From: Rallus limicola
Lineage: Eukaryota > Chordata > Aves > Gruiformes > Rallidae
DNA: 64,000 bases
NCBI GenBank assembly: GCA_022605955.1
Contig: JAKCOZ010000012.1
Coordinates: 21,423,015-21,487,014 of the forward strand
Reading direction: 5' to 3'
In this document: positions 29,201 through 41,600 of the stretch, piece by piece
Layout of the letters: every line of letters begins with the position of its first letter
How positions within the stretch are numbered: the stretch's first letter is position 1
Position numbers and translations under genes: made by a program
The notes under the pieces: model-generated
Database searches by the model: none
What the model saw: the letters and a program-made list of their open reading frames with translations, nothing else
What the model was told of the DNA's origin: nothing

Positions 29201-32200
29201 CAGGAACAAATAAATGCACGTGTATGTCCAATTATTTGATATCACTCATAACATATGTTTTTGAAATAAAAGCAATGGACATAAAATAAATCCACAGTAT
29301 TTATTTTATAGAGCAGTAAACACACAGAAGCTTCTTCTTAGTGTCATGATCATCAACCAACAGGAAAAAACCCCACACCAACCCAACAAAAAAAGGTATC
29401 TGTCATGAACATCTTTGCTGAGAGTCTGTCCCCAGAGCAGCACTCAGTAACCAGCTAGAGATGCAGTCAGATTACAAATCTCAACATAACCAAAATAAGG
29501 CACTGGAGTGAAGGCACTGCTGTAGGCACTGTAACTTCTTTCTAAGCCAGGTAAGTCCCACTGACACCAGTACTCACATGGCTGAGTACACAGTAGAAAA
29601 CTGCCCAGCCAACATTGAAATTCCAGCAACCCCCAAACATATGTTAAATTCCATCTTCAAAAATCTAACTTCAGCTTTGAAATTTGCCCCTAGTCTTTGC
29701 CTATGGTATCAGACTAATCATCAAAGTCTGCAAGTTAATGCTGAATTCAGGTGGTAAGAATTAGATGCTCAGTTATTTTAAATGGTATTTCATTTCCTTA
29801 TATATAAAATAAGAATCAAACAATGCTTCCTCTCATTCCTACCATACCTCTTTTGCTTAGGCAGACTGCTGTAATTTGAAGCGTAAGATGTTTTCCAGGA
29901 GATGTATAAACACCACCAGCCTTGGGTTTCTATCACAACATTTAAAATGATACATTATGTATGTATATGTTTATCCTGTGTTTGATTGGATCAGATGGAG
30001 TTGACATGTATTTGCTTACTTCAGTTAAATTGTATCTCTAGCTTGAAAAATGATGGAATGCTGTTTTTCACTTTTTCACTAACAGTTGACAGACAAGTCT
30101 TGAGAGAAACTGAGTAAAATTTAGGTCTAAAGGAAAAATTAACAACTGTGTGGTTCTAAACAGCAATCTGGTTCAGAAACATTCTGACAGAAGCCAATGC
30201 TAACTTTTTTACAGAACATATAGTCTTGCTGCAGTATCAAAAAGATTGAAGAAATACAGAATTTTAACAGTCAGAAAACTGAACAGTTAGGATTGCAGAG
30301 AGACAATCTGTAGGAATGGTTTCTACACAAACCCTGCTATTAATGATGGTTGTTTTCTTCTTCATTAAGTTCCTCCTGTTTATTAGAGCCACAGTTTCCT
30401 GGTTATATTTTCATAGTTGTCAGAGCTCTGTAAGCTGAAAACACTAAATTCCAGTCACTCAAAAATAAATCCAGAAACTATTACCTTGGAATACTCAAAT
30501 CTTGCCATCTTTCCACAATTTCAAGAATAAATGGCACAGGAGGAAAGGGAATTAGTATTTTCCTGTAACACCTCTTCCATTTTGAAGGAGTTATTAGCAG
30601 GAAAGATGTGGAAAATTTCAGGTGGGTAGTGGAATGGTGGGTTTTTTTAATACCTGACTGAACCAAGTGAAGTTGTGTTGGACAGTGCAGCTGGTTCATC
30701 AAATTTTTACCAGGGGTTCAGCAATTTCAACTTATTTTTATTACCTAGTCTTTATCCATCAGAGTTTAAAGTGCAAGGCTACTTGCTCTTAGGAACCAAG
30801 AACTACTGAAAAATTCTAAGCATATCTACGCTAACTAGGCTAGAGCAGGTAAAGAATATGCTGTCTGGCCAAACACAGTATGACTGTCTGTCAGAACACC
30901 TCATGTCTTTAGCTGCAAAGTCACCTCTTTCACATCTAATGCTGAGAAAATCCCTAGACAGCGCTTTTTGTTTTTTCTTCCTTTAAATGCTGTTACTTCC
31001 CTGTTCACCCCAATTCATACACCACCCCCAAAGTTACTGTGCCAGTTTATATCACCAGATTCACTCTTGTTTTTATCGCTGCTGACAGTGGCCGCAGAAT
31101 AAACCACACACTGTCAGAAGGGAGTTTTCAGCAGGTTTGTATTTACCCTCTGCTTGAACTGGTTTATATGTTCTTTCATGCAAGGAGGCTAAATGTAGAA
31201 CAGAAACATCTCACTTGAGTGCTTAAGAGAATATGTGCTAAATCAAACTGTTTCCATGAAATATGCCTGCACTCTGCAGAAAAATTCAGACAAGTTTGGT
31301 TTTGTGTGAATTCAGTTGGACTGTCACCACAGACAACATGGTTCTGCTTTGCACGTCTCACATAAACACCAGTAAGACGCTCAGAACCAGTATATGAGAG
31401 GCTGATCAGTAAAGCCAAGCAACTAATTTAAGTTATGGAGAGAGACTACCTGATAATTGGCACATTATGCTGCACCTACACTGTCACATCACCTTATGGC
31501 TGATGAGAGCTGCCGAAGCACCATGAACTGCTGCCAGCTGCAGGAGGACAAACAGAAAAATCATGAGGTGTCCCAAGTCACCCTGCAATTTCTCAGGAAA
31601 AAACCCAAGCATACAGGTGCTTTTACATGTGACAGAGCATCCCAACAATACTGCAGACAATTCTGATGTCTTCAAAACAGTATTAAACACCACACCTATA
31701 AATTCAGTATCAATAGCAGATTGTCTCAAATACAGTTATTAATCAGGTCACCAAGCCTGATTCTCACTTCATACACTAAAAATGGTGCTTCCATTACATG
31801 AACTTCAGTCAGCAACTGTCACCTATCCCTGCTCCATAACTCTGTTTGCTGACTAGAGGCTTGGTTAATTTGTTTTCAAAGTACAAAATCATACCATCAT
31901 TTGTCTTTAAAAAGCCACAAGAGTTCTGCTGGTCTGTGCAGAACTGATGTCTTCAGAGGTATGACGACAAACAGACTGAAAAATGATGTGAAAGTCCCAC
32001 ATGCAAGATTGAAGACAGGAATTAAAAAAAATACATCAAAAGACATTGCCAAAGAAAGTTAAGTGGAGAAATTACTTGTGGAAACTGACACTCCAAGGTG
32101 TCACATTTTCATGACAGGAATCATGGCACACAGCCAAAATTTCCAGTTAGCGAACCACAGCGTGATGCAGGGAAAAGGCTGCCATGTATCCACCTGGGCC

Positions 32201-32793
32201 TTCCAAGGATTGAGAGTTTTCTGGGCTACAGAATATACTCGGGTGCATCAGCCTTTTGCTTTCTCAGTATCTCAGATTTCTTCTAAACATGCCACACAAG
32301 CACCCTAACATGTTAAGTGCTGTAACTCTGACCAGAGTCATATTCTCTCTCTGCTGTTTGGAAATCTTAAACAACTCTGCCAAATCCTCTATCTGTACAG
32401 AGAGGAAATTTCCAAATGAAAAAGGAAGATGCAGCAGTGGAAATCCAGATGTACAGTTGCCTTGATGCAGACGCCACTGGGATACCTAAGCACAATGCCA
32501 CACAGCTTTTCAAGAGCAATCTGATACCAAAAAGGACAACTTCCAGTGGAAACAGCACATGAATGGGAACGTACTCTCCTGAAACAAGGATGCCAGTAAT
32601 ATGCTGGCAGAAATGTTTCTGGTAAGACTTTGCAAAATAGATGTGCTGTACATGGTCTGTGAAAGCGTTTCCAACAGATATTATGGAGATGCATCCCTGC
32701 CAAAACTACAACAGATGATTCAATGAAATGCAAAGAAATTTCAAGCTGGTTGACTACAACAAGATTTTGTTTTGATTTTGAACTCTGGCAGGG

Positions 32794-32938
32794 AATCACA
32801 GAATCACAGAATCACAGAATCTTAGGGGTTGGAAGGGACCTCAAGAGATCATCGGGTCCAACCCCCCTGCCAAAGCAGGCTCCCTATCTCATACTACATA
32901 GATAGGCGTCCAGACGAGACTTGAATATCTCCAGAGAA
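32794..32938 (-). mobile_element. CR1 LINE 3' end with terminal octamer repeats
   Basis: On the plus strand three tandem aatcacag units (32794-32817) are followed by ggggttggaagggacctca and the conserved gatcatcgggtccaaccccc stretch, then by ttgaatatctccagaga. This is the reverse complement of the 3' untranslated end of avian CR1, whose tail is made of ATTCTGTG octamers. About 145 bp survive, a typical 5'-truncated insertion. It contains no coding sequence and lies sense to NAALADL2. Confidence 0.92.
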
Positions 32939-33855
32939 TACTGTTCTTTACACTATTTGAATCTACTGATTCAAAATCTGCAGTCTGAGTCTTTGGGATT
33001 GTAATGGTATGCCACCTGCATATTAATTTAGCTATGTTGTATTATCTTATGTTTAATAAATATAGGATTTCAATAAGTTATTACAATCTCAAATCTAATT
33101 ATCTTCACAGTTACTTTCAGTGTTTTCAGTACAAGATGTATACCAAAAAAGAACTCTTTTGCAGATGCCATGCAGGAAGATGAAAATATTTAGCAGAGAT
33201 AGCATGTACTGAACCACAGATTTTGATTTTAAGGGTCATTAATGAAAAAGGAACTAACAAAATTATGGCTATCACTGCATTGTCAAGATCCATGGGTATT
33301 CCCTCTGCTTGTAGTAGAGAATCAATGGGACTAGCCAATGGGTAAAGGGGAATATATAACTTTCCCATGGTTCAAAATAACAGAATTTGGTCCTCAAATC
33401 AACATACCTGTGCTGTACCTTATCTGTGGTCAAAATGTGAATTTACTGACAATCCTGCAGTCCAGTACTTTGAAATCCAGTTGCTTCAAGAAACTGACTG
33501 TCACGTTCTTAGAACCATTTATTTATTTTTTTTTTTACAAATTGAAATACTATAATATGCCATACAATATTTCCCCTACAAAAGGAAGCATTTCTCCCTG
33601 ATGGTGTTTTATTTAATGTTTAGAAGTTAATTGCATCATAGTAGTTAGTTCTACTTTATGCAGCTCGATAATTGAAGAGTAGAATAATCAGGATCACTAA
33701 TAATTTTCTCAAGAGTTATCTGTCAGTATCCATAACTCATCATAAAACCAAATATGTCACTTCTGGCATACCTTTCAACACTTTGGTGCCTGCCAAAGTA
33801 AAAATCAATAAAAGGTTATTATTATGCCATGGCTGATAGCGGGTAAGTGGCTCCG

Positions 33856-33883
33856 GTGGCACTCCCTGTTGGGGGACTGCCAC
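33856..33883. other. Short GC-rich inverted repeat (hairpin)
   Basis: The arms GTGGCA and TGCCAC at the ends, with TCCC and GGGA inside, can form a ten-pair stem with one C-C mismatch around a six-base loop. It stands out as a GC-rich island in AT-rich sequence. The stem does not extend outward, so it is too short for an ordinary microRNA precursor. Function unknown. Confidence 0.5.
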
Positions 33884-34879
33884 TAAAGCTTTTACAACTG
33901 CATAATTTGAGTCTTATTAGGGTACTCTAGTGAGCATACCTCATAACACAAAGTAGTTTCAACCTTGTTAATAACTCCAATGGACTAGTTACTGTGAAAC
34001 ACTGTGCTGATTAACACTGATGAAACTTATGGAAAAAAAGGGCATACTTTTCTGATTATGCATTTGGTACCTGTGGAATTTCACCTGACTTCTGGTCCAA
34101 TGGGAAAATCCATTCTCTGCCACACAGGCACACTTTTCTCCATTTTAATACCTCATACAGGTATTATAAAGCACACTTGAAATTACAAGGTCTGCAACTA
34201 TCATTTAAGATATCACTAAATTCTGTACTGCAACATGCTGCTGTAATGAACATCTTGGTTCTACACCACTAGGAAGCCTACATGTTTCTCTTTCTGCTCT
34301 GAATCTTTCAGATCAGCTTGAGCCTTGCAGCAGTCTACCCTAAATTCACCTTTTAAGTGCCAGGATTCAAGATAAATTGATCAGACAAACTTTCTGACAA
34401 ATTAGATCTTCTAAGCACTCAGATTACAGATCTCTCTTCCTAATAGCTGCACATTTCTCATTCATTCTACCTGCCTCATTTGGCAATCTCCTTCTCGAAG
34501 TGTTCATGAAATAAAGGCAACTACTGTCTTCAGAAAGTATAAGGCACAATTAGCTGATTGTTCTTATACTGAACATCTTGTAAAAAGAATTATATTGAAA
34601 TTCTCCTATTGTTTATTAGTATCAAGCCATTCACATACTGTAAAAAATATATCATTAAAGTCCCGTTTCCCTCAGAGAGATGACGGGCCTCAAATAATTT
34701 CCCACCAAAACCAGTACAAGATCTTCCACCAGCTTCAGTGGCCATGCAAGCAACGAACACTGTGAGGGATATGCAGTTGCAAATGACTTTCATCAAGCGG
34801 AACACTAAGCACACCTCTGCTCCTTGTGACTGAAGGATGGTCATTCTTTGTGTCCTTCCTGACCTGCAACCCTCGGTAA

Positions 34880-35200
34880 TTGAGCATTGGCTGCAAGGTC
34901 GCTGTTGGAAAATATGAAGTGATGCACATGGGAGAAAACAAACTGTGAGTATACACAATCAGAATTTATGTATTAACTCATATTCAAGTAACCTGGAATA
35001 GTTAATAGATAACAATAGTCCAACAGCACATGCAAAATTATTTGGGATTAGAGAAAAAAAATACCATAGAGTCTATATATCCACAGTTATTTGGCATGTT
35101 GAGTATGGTACATAGTTCTAATGACTTTAAAGAGATGCCATTGAACTGCTGTAGTACAGAGCTGACATATTATTAGGCAGGAATGACCCATGAGGACAGC
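34880..35200 (+). mobile_element. Possible ancient CR1/L2-like LINE remnant (reverse transcriptase C-terminal region)
   Basis: Around 34893-34950 the plus strand reads VGKYEVMHMGEN, resembling the KCKVMHIG-type motif that follows the catalytic region in CR1/L2 reverse transcriptases. About 150-200 bases further on, an HVEYGT-like stretch resembles the HLEYCVQFW motif, at roughly the expected distance. Frames are broken repeatedly and no 3' end is visible. This is motif resemblance only. Confidence 0.4.
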
Positions 35201-37605
35201 TCAAACTGGGTATTACACTCAAAACATGGTTAGAAAGGAAAGCAAATGGTATCAAAAAGTAAACAGACCATGTTTATTATTTCTTATACCAAAGGCAGAA
35301 AAAACCTAGTGAGATAAACAAGCAGCAAGTTTTAAGAGTGGGGCTGAATAGGGAATTAAATTGTGGGATATGTGGTATGAGATGTGATAGAAGTCAGAAT
35401 GTAAATGAATTACAAAAGGGCAGAGATAACCACACATGGAACAGAGATGGGAATTGGTGTAGAGGTGTGAAGAAATAACGTACTGCCAATTGGCAGTAAG
35501 TGGAAAATTATATCAAAGGAAACACGCTATGATTCCCTGATTTTATATATTTATTCCCTGAGAATCTAGTACTTCGTACAATTAGTAGTAGACTTTTGTA
35601 TCCAATGGAATCTTGCTCTTATCCAGCCAAGCTATGCCTGCTCTGGAGGCTCTGTGCTAACCAAGAAGTAACATAAATGTCTGAAATCAATCCACTTGGA
35701 TAAATAGGTTTTTTTTTAAAAGACCCAAACCAGGTCAAACCCTCCTTCACTAAAACCCCATCAATACACAAGAAATTTGGTAATAAATATTACTTCACAC
35801 TTAGGGTTTTTTTAGTCATTTGTTTTTTCTCCGGTTCCCTCAACTCTGTGACATCTTCATCACCAGGTCTGAATGAATAAATCTCAATTTAGTGAATACC
35901 CTTTTAACAATAACAACCATCCAGTATCACTGTGCCTTCTTGCATTGAATTCAACATTTTCTCAGCTTCTAAACCTGTTTGATCTGATAAAGTATAGCTT
36001 AAAGAAATATATACCAACTGTGTCTCAAAAATACCAATTACTATACATGTTCCAATAGATGCAGAGTCATTCAGATTAGGTCTCAGCTGGTTACTAAAGG
36101 AGCAGAGACTGTAATTTTAAACACAAAGTCTCACACATAAGGTGCTTTAAAACACATGCTTCTTCCACATTTTCCGTATAGAAAACAGATTTTCAGTGCT
36201 ATAAAACTTAAGATTTCTTTTTGCCCTTTAAAGCAGATTTTCATTTGGCCATTATGATTTGCCAAAGGAAAAAAAATCCCAAGGATTATTAATAGAATAA
36301 AAAATTATTTAAAAAAATAACTACTTATTGAATGTGGATACTGCAGTCAAATTAGCAATTATTGAATAGAAGGAATTCCATTAAGATATGGACCCAGCAT
36401 ATTATTTCCTAGGTCTAGGCCTTAGCTTGTACCCTGTCTCTAAAGATAACAAAATTTTTAGTTCAGCTATGGCAGAACGCTGCTTACCTTCAGACAATGA
36501 GCCATCAACTATGGACTTGTAATATATTGTTTTATTTCCAAGATTTGTAACTCCAAGGCCTCACATATGAACATCTATAACCTAATATAACGGGAAACAT
36601 GATAAATGACAAAGATTTTCATAGTTTTCAAAGCTGTTACAGCTAGTTTACAGTGTTTTGTACTACCCTAGTTCTGTAAAGAAGAATTTGAATATTTGGT
36701 ATTTGGAAAGTGGTAAAAGAACCAGGTGTGTATTGGAATAAAGCAGCTGGAGTATTATTGTGTGAAAAAGCTCTGCATATCTTTTTGGACATTAACCCAA
36801 AGAAAACACTTTCAGATTGGAAGAGATGCCAAACACCAGGATAAAGGAGAGGCAAAGGAAAGCCTGTTTTGCAGGAGAATGGAAAGACAATTGCCTCGCA
36901 AAGCTTGCCTCATTTCCTTTGAGAAGAAGGGTGGAGGGTGGAAACGGAGGGAACCAAGAGGTAACACCACCATTATCTAACCATAAAGAAGACTAAATAG
37001 TAGAGGAAACGTCAACAACTTTTGCTGTTCAAGCTATTCAGAAACTACTTTAAGATTAATTGATCTAAGCTAAAAATGACAGAATCACCAGTTGAAGATC
37101 TCGCTCCACTGCTGCATGTATTATTCGTTTTTATAAAAGCATTCTGGGCTACATTTTAAAAAGCAAAATGGAAATATAGTCGTATCACAGTGCAATCTTA
37201 ATCAAGTTTTATCAAAGAAAATTGTAATGCTCAATGAACCTACCTAAAATAATTTGTAACAATTTAAATTGTATCAAAATGCTTCAAAGTCTATCTAATA
37301 AATATTTTTCTGTGTCAGTAAACATTATAGAGCAAATACTAAACCACATATTATTCAAATTACACATGGCCCACCACACACTAATTAGTAAAACAGAAAT
37401 TAATTATGCACTAAATAATTACATACCTACTTCACTCAGTCTTTGCAAAGAAATTTGGTGCATCTTTTCAGTCACTTTGGCATCAAGGATGGCTTAAAAA
37501 AACCCATCAATTCCACTGAAAGACCTTCAGATAAGACTTGTCTTGTGTTGTTCCCTAACTGACAGACTCTGACAAGTTTCAAAAGAATGTCTAGGAAAAT
37601 GTGCT

Positions 37606-37664
37606 CCATAAAAAAAAACAACAAAACAACCACCACCAAACAAAAAAACCCAAACCCCAAAACC
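37606..37664. repeat. A/C-rich low-complexity tract (T/G-rich on the transcript strand)
   Basis: A stretch composed almost only of A and C, with runs such as caaccaccaccaaac and cccaaaccccaaaacccc. In the NAALADL2 transcript it is U/G-rich. Similar tracts on either strand occur near 20212-20248, 22482-22520, 45780-45818 and 55500-55555. They look like simple-sequence drift rather than an element. Confidence 0.75.
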
Positions 37665-38026
37665 CCAAGGTCAGTCACTGTCTGTTTTTGCCAAAGACGC
37701 TGATCTGCTTACATGCTAAATCTGCACATTGCTGATCTTTGTGAATTTATTTTTGTTGTTGCCAAAAAAAATGCTTCAAGAGCAGCTGCTTTTCCAAAAG
37801 AAGTAGTTCCAAATAAAGAAAGAAATCTGCTTGTGAGGTCTACATAGCTCTGGTTTATAAGAAATCCAATTATAAGTGCCCGAATTCATTAAGTTGGACT
37901 CATTTGTAGTCCTGTCTCTGGAGAAATAGGGCGTGCTGAGTGGACAGTGTGAAGAAACAGCACTTTAGAGCAAGGTCTAATTTTGATTGTATTAATAAAT
38001 AACATGGAGGGAGTATTATAATGGAG

Positions 38027-38040
38027 CGACAAGAGGGCAG
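38027..38040 (+). promoter_or_regulatory. CTCF-like motif (one core mismatch)
   Basis: The sequence CGACAAGAGGGCAG fits the CTCF core consensus CCACYAGRKGGCRS except at the second base and the less strict fifth base. It lies about 200 bp from a better match in the opposite orientation at 38225-38238. Occupancy cannot be judged from sequence. Confidence 0.45.
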
Positions 38041-38224
38041 TCAGAACCCATTAACTTTGAGAGCATCCCCTCTGTAGAGCACTCTCCAGAATCCTGGGAC
38101 GGCCACTCCTTCCTCCCACGTGAGCACACCGTGACAGCTCATAAAACCAAGCATCAGTGCATGTAAAGGTGCCCTAGGAGACCCTCTTTGCTAGCAAAAC
38201 TGACAGCAACAAACTTGTTACTTC

Positions 38225-38238
38225 CTGCCATCTAGTGG
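38225..38238 (-). promoter_or_regulatory. CTCF-like motif (full core match)
   Basis: On the minus strand the sequence CCACTAGATGGCAG satisfies every position of the CTCF core consensus CCACYAGRKGGCRS. It is in the intron about 310 bases downstream of the exon B donor, within a stretch less AT-rich than its surroundings. CTCF sites within introns can act as loop anchors or affect elongation and splicing; that is inference here. Confidence 0.6.
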
Positions 38239-38546
38239 GGCTCGATGCCCTGCACTCATGCCCATAAATTCAATGTGAACCATGCAAATACAACCGAATC
38301 ACATAAAATGAAGCATTTGCACATGAAAGTGTTTGGTCACACAAGTCGACTGATGCAACAGTAAAGAATATTCCCAAAGTGAAACTCAGTGAAAAAAAAA
38401 AAAAACACCCTTACAATCCACAGCTTTTAACTACACTTGAAGTATTCACAGGAAAAAAAAAAAGATTATCTTTCAAAATTATTAACAAATCCAAATTCGG
38501 CTGTGTAAAGGAAAGTATGTATAAATGAGATCACCATTTCTGTTAC

Positions 38547-38642
38547 CTTTGCAATGGTCTCATGAAGGCCAAAGGAGGGATCCAGCTCTTCAGTTTTTGT
38601 TGTATGTACAGGAAAAAGAGCTTCAGAGAGAAAGCTAGAATT
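38547..38642 (-). CDS. NAALADL2: NAALADL2 internal exon B (peptidase-fold end, DPSF/LHETI segment)
   Basis: Internal coding exon of 96 bp, phase 0 at both ends, 32 codons. The acceptor is tttctttctcacag before AAT TCT AGC; the donor is GCA AAG followed by GTAACA. The peptide starts NSSFLSEALF and ends with DPSFGLHETIAK, matching the NAALADL2 segment that follows the YEDIKT residues of exon A. Placed against GCPII from memory, DPSF aligns with its DPMF and HETIAK with HLTVAQ. The final zinc-ligand histidine of GCPII (in YHSVYET) would then fall about 14 residues before the Asp of DPSF, where this protein has Glu or a gap. The His in PVHTT sits elsewhere and is not shared with the mammalian protein as I recall it. 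This agrees with the inactive status of the family member. Downstream of the donor the transcript has U11 (38453-38463) and U14 (38392-38405) tracts. The upstream neighbour is exon A and the downstream neighbour exon C, both in frame. Confidence 0.92.
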
Positions 38643-41600
38643 CTGTGAGAAAGAAATAAGAAGCCTTTTAGGATTCCACAATGATTTCCTCCTTCAAATG
38701 CTTCTTGGATTTTGTTCAGAGATTAAAAAACCCTTCAAATTGTTCTTAAGTTTTGCTAACGATTACACTTATTTCACTGATCTAATTAAATGATTCCAAG
38801 TCCCTAAAAGAGACAAGCCCCCCCTAAATCTTACAACTTTATTTCTTGAATGGCAGTTGTCTTTTCAATTATGCTTCCCAAAGCAGTCAAAAAGCTTGCC
38901 TAGGAGAAAAAATATCCACACAGATTTCATTCTGTGCTAGGCAGCAATCAGACATTTTATTAAATATGTTATGATTTAGAGTCTTCAGAACAAAGGTAAA
39001 CACAATAATCAAAGAATAGATTTTTATCTTCTGCAACCAGCCTATTTCTGTATATAATAATTCTGTCTACATAATATGGGGTTTTCATCAGTTCCCTAGA
39101 ATTACATCCTTTAGGTTGACCACTCTTCTAAGTATCAGGCAATCTTAATATATTATTTTTACAAGATTTTTGCCTCTTCTTGCACTGTAAGAAATAAAGT
39201 AGTTAGGTTACATATTTGCTGTCACAAGGAAACAACAAACCCATGTGTGTACTGAAAAAAAACCCAAAATAATGCAATACAATAGCCTCACAATACCCCC
39301 AAGCCTCAAAGGTGCAGTGATACCTAAACCAGGAATTATTTTAAACTTATGCTTTTGAGAACTGCCTCTAAGTTTAGCTCTTTAGGCACAACCTGAACTG
39401 CCCCTCTCAGAACAGCTAGGAACCTAGCCCATCTACTCCCCACCTAGCATAAAATCAGGTGTAGAGGTGCACCCTGATGGACTGAGGTGCTCAATTCGGT
39501 AAGCATACTTTGACTACACTTGCTGTTTGCCAAGAGCAGTAAGTTCAGCACAAAGGTAGAGAAACTATGCCCAAAGTTATTTCAGAGATCAGCAGGAGGA
39601 TGTGACTGTGCATGAGTATCGTGACATTCTAAAATGTACTTTCTATGAGCAGTTCGTTTGAACCTACCCTTCAAAGTGAACTCTGATGCACAAATAACCA
39701 GAAGTGCATACATTTATCCATGCCCTGAAGAGGAACAAAACTTCCCCTCTGCCAAACTCTGGTTAGCTCTAGGCAACTAAGTTCAGCATTGCAATATTCT
39801 GTACCTCCTTTTGTAAGGCCTAAATCTTTCCTTGTCTATTAATCTTGTTCTGCGTTTTGATTTTGATTTTAGATGCCAGCACCTAAATATATATTGCACT
39901 TAGCTAGAATTTCCTAAAGTCTTTATTGTATCTCGTATTTAGTGCACAATGTGCTGTGTGAAATGTAGAGTCACATACAGGCTTACCAAAGGGACTGGCT
40001 GGGGACTGTAGAGGGACTACAAGCCCTCATGAACATACCTCCTTGTAGCATGGATTCACTTCTGAATCCTGGTAAATTAGTCTTGTCCTTTGTCTGACAG
40101 CCTTGGCAGAGTCTCTAGGGAAGTATTCAGTTTCAGATTGTTAGGTTAGTCCTAGAACTAACATATTTTGCAGGTGTCTTTTAATGCTGTTAAGATTATT
40201 TTTCTGGAGAGGGACAGTACAAAGAATACAGCAAAATGTATCCATTAAGCAGAGGAAGAGCATGACATTAAATTATTTTTGCCAGGTTCATAATTGGAAT
40301 ATTTTATACATACACATTCTGGAGCTTTACACAGGACCCAATAGGAGAGTATCACAATTCTGAGTGCAATTTTTATGTTCTATGAATTTACGTATAAAAT
40401 AACACCAGTAACAATAAGAATCTGTCAATATTCCTGGCTCAGAAATGCCTAAGCCATCATGAGATTATAATACAATTACATCCCCATGAAAGTAATTTTG
40501 AAAAATGTCTAGAGCAATTTCATACTGAATTCCAAGTAAAGTTCACAGCAGCTCATGGTCCTATATTTAAGATTAATAACTTTTCTGGGTTTGATTATTT
40601 CTCAGATTGTGAGGCAATACTAACAACGCTGTGGAACTATGTCCTTTTCAAACACCCACTTCCCATATCTACTAGACTAGTATTTCTTCAGTTTCCTCCT
40701 CTTGATACATACTGGTCTTCAGGAGCTTCTCTCTCACTCTACAACCCCCTTTTTTAGGGGCATTAAAGCTGGTAACAATGCCCAACACAACCCCCAACAG
40801 CCACGATGCATTATTTGATTTCAGAGACTGCATGCTGAGCAGTGGCCAAATAAAGCTTTGGTTGAAAAATGCTAAAACTGATGGAAGCTTTAACAGGATT
40901 GATTTGTAAGGTTGGCACTCCACTGCCTTTTCACTTGATAAAAACACTCTGTAGGGTTTTTTGTTTTAAACATCAGGAAGTGAGCAAGTGAGAGAGACAA
41001 ACAATTTAGATACTTTGTTCTGGCTTGTACAACCTCTTTTTATGTGACTGAGCTTTGCTCTTTCACATGCTGGGTTCTAAGCCACACAAAGGCTGAAGAA
41101 AAACAGTAGTTTAGTTAACAGAGCTGTTACCTTCAATTCAAATAAAAGTAGTTAAAAAGAAGCAGAGAAAAATCCCTATCCTCTTCCTCAAAAATAAACA
41201 AAATAAAGTATCTTGCTCATTTATCCTGGGGGATATACCGGTTGTATCTGATCTATGCCTGCTGAATCAGAAGGATGTTTTACTACACAATACAGTGTGG
41301 ATCCAAGAGCTAGTTCTTTATTGGGCACAGCACTGAACTCTCTTTGGGAACAAGCGTGGGACACTAATTAATTATAACCATATCCATGATGTAATACACC
41401 AACACGCTCTGCTCAAACCTACTCAACTTAGGTGCAGTTCCCTACAGATACTGAATTCACTCCTGACTAGTACATTCACAGCCAAATTAAGCTTGTTTGA
41501 ACAGTGTGACACGTCTCATAGACATGTTCATGAAAACCCAGTGAAAGGTATGTCTCAAAAAGGTGTGTTACATTGCTGGTAATTTTGCTTGTTATTTTTT

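Larger units (their letters stand above)
785..38546 (-). other. NAALADL2: NAALADL2 intron between exons B and C (37.8 kb)
   Basis: The flanking exons join directly in the protein (HETIAK followed by LTGQVT), so no constitutive coding exon is expected in this span. It contains AT-rich unique sequence, CR1 ends at 6811-6850 and 32794-32938, the 7806/11101 repeat pair, a probable old LINE remnant near 34880-35200, a short hairpin at 33856-33883, two CTCF-like motifs near 38.0-38.2 kb, and assorted A/T and T/G tracts. Intervals not listed separately (for example 14-31 kb) show nothing beyond low-complexity runs and short chance open frames. Confidence 0.88.

Noticed and set aside
32389..32799. 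136-codon minus-strand open frame, the longest in the window, as a gene
   Set aside because: No recognisable domain, cysteine-rich composition without pattern, no visible initiation context or conserved partner, and overlapping open frames in other phases. Chance or non-coding origin is more likely.
40672..40947. 91-codon minus-strand frame with a hydrophobic LLGVVLGIV stretch, possibly from a retroviral envelope
   Set aside because: A single short hydrophobic run is not diagnostic, and no other proviral sequence or LTR lies nearby.
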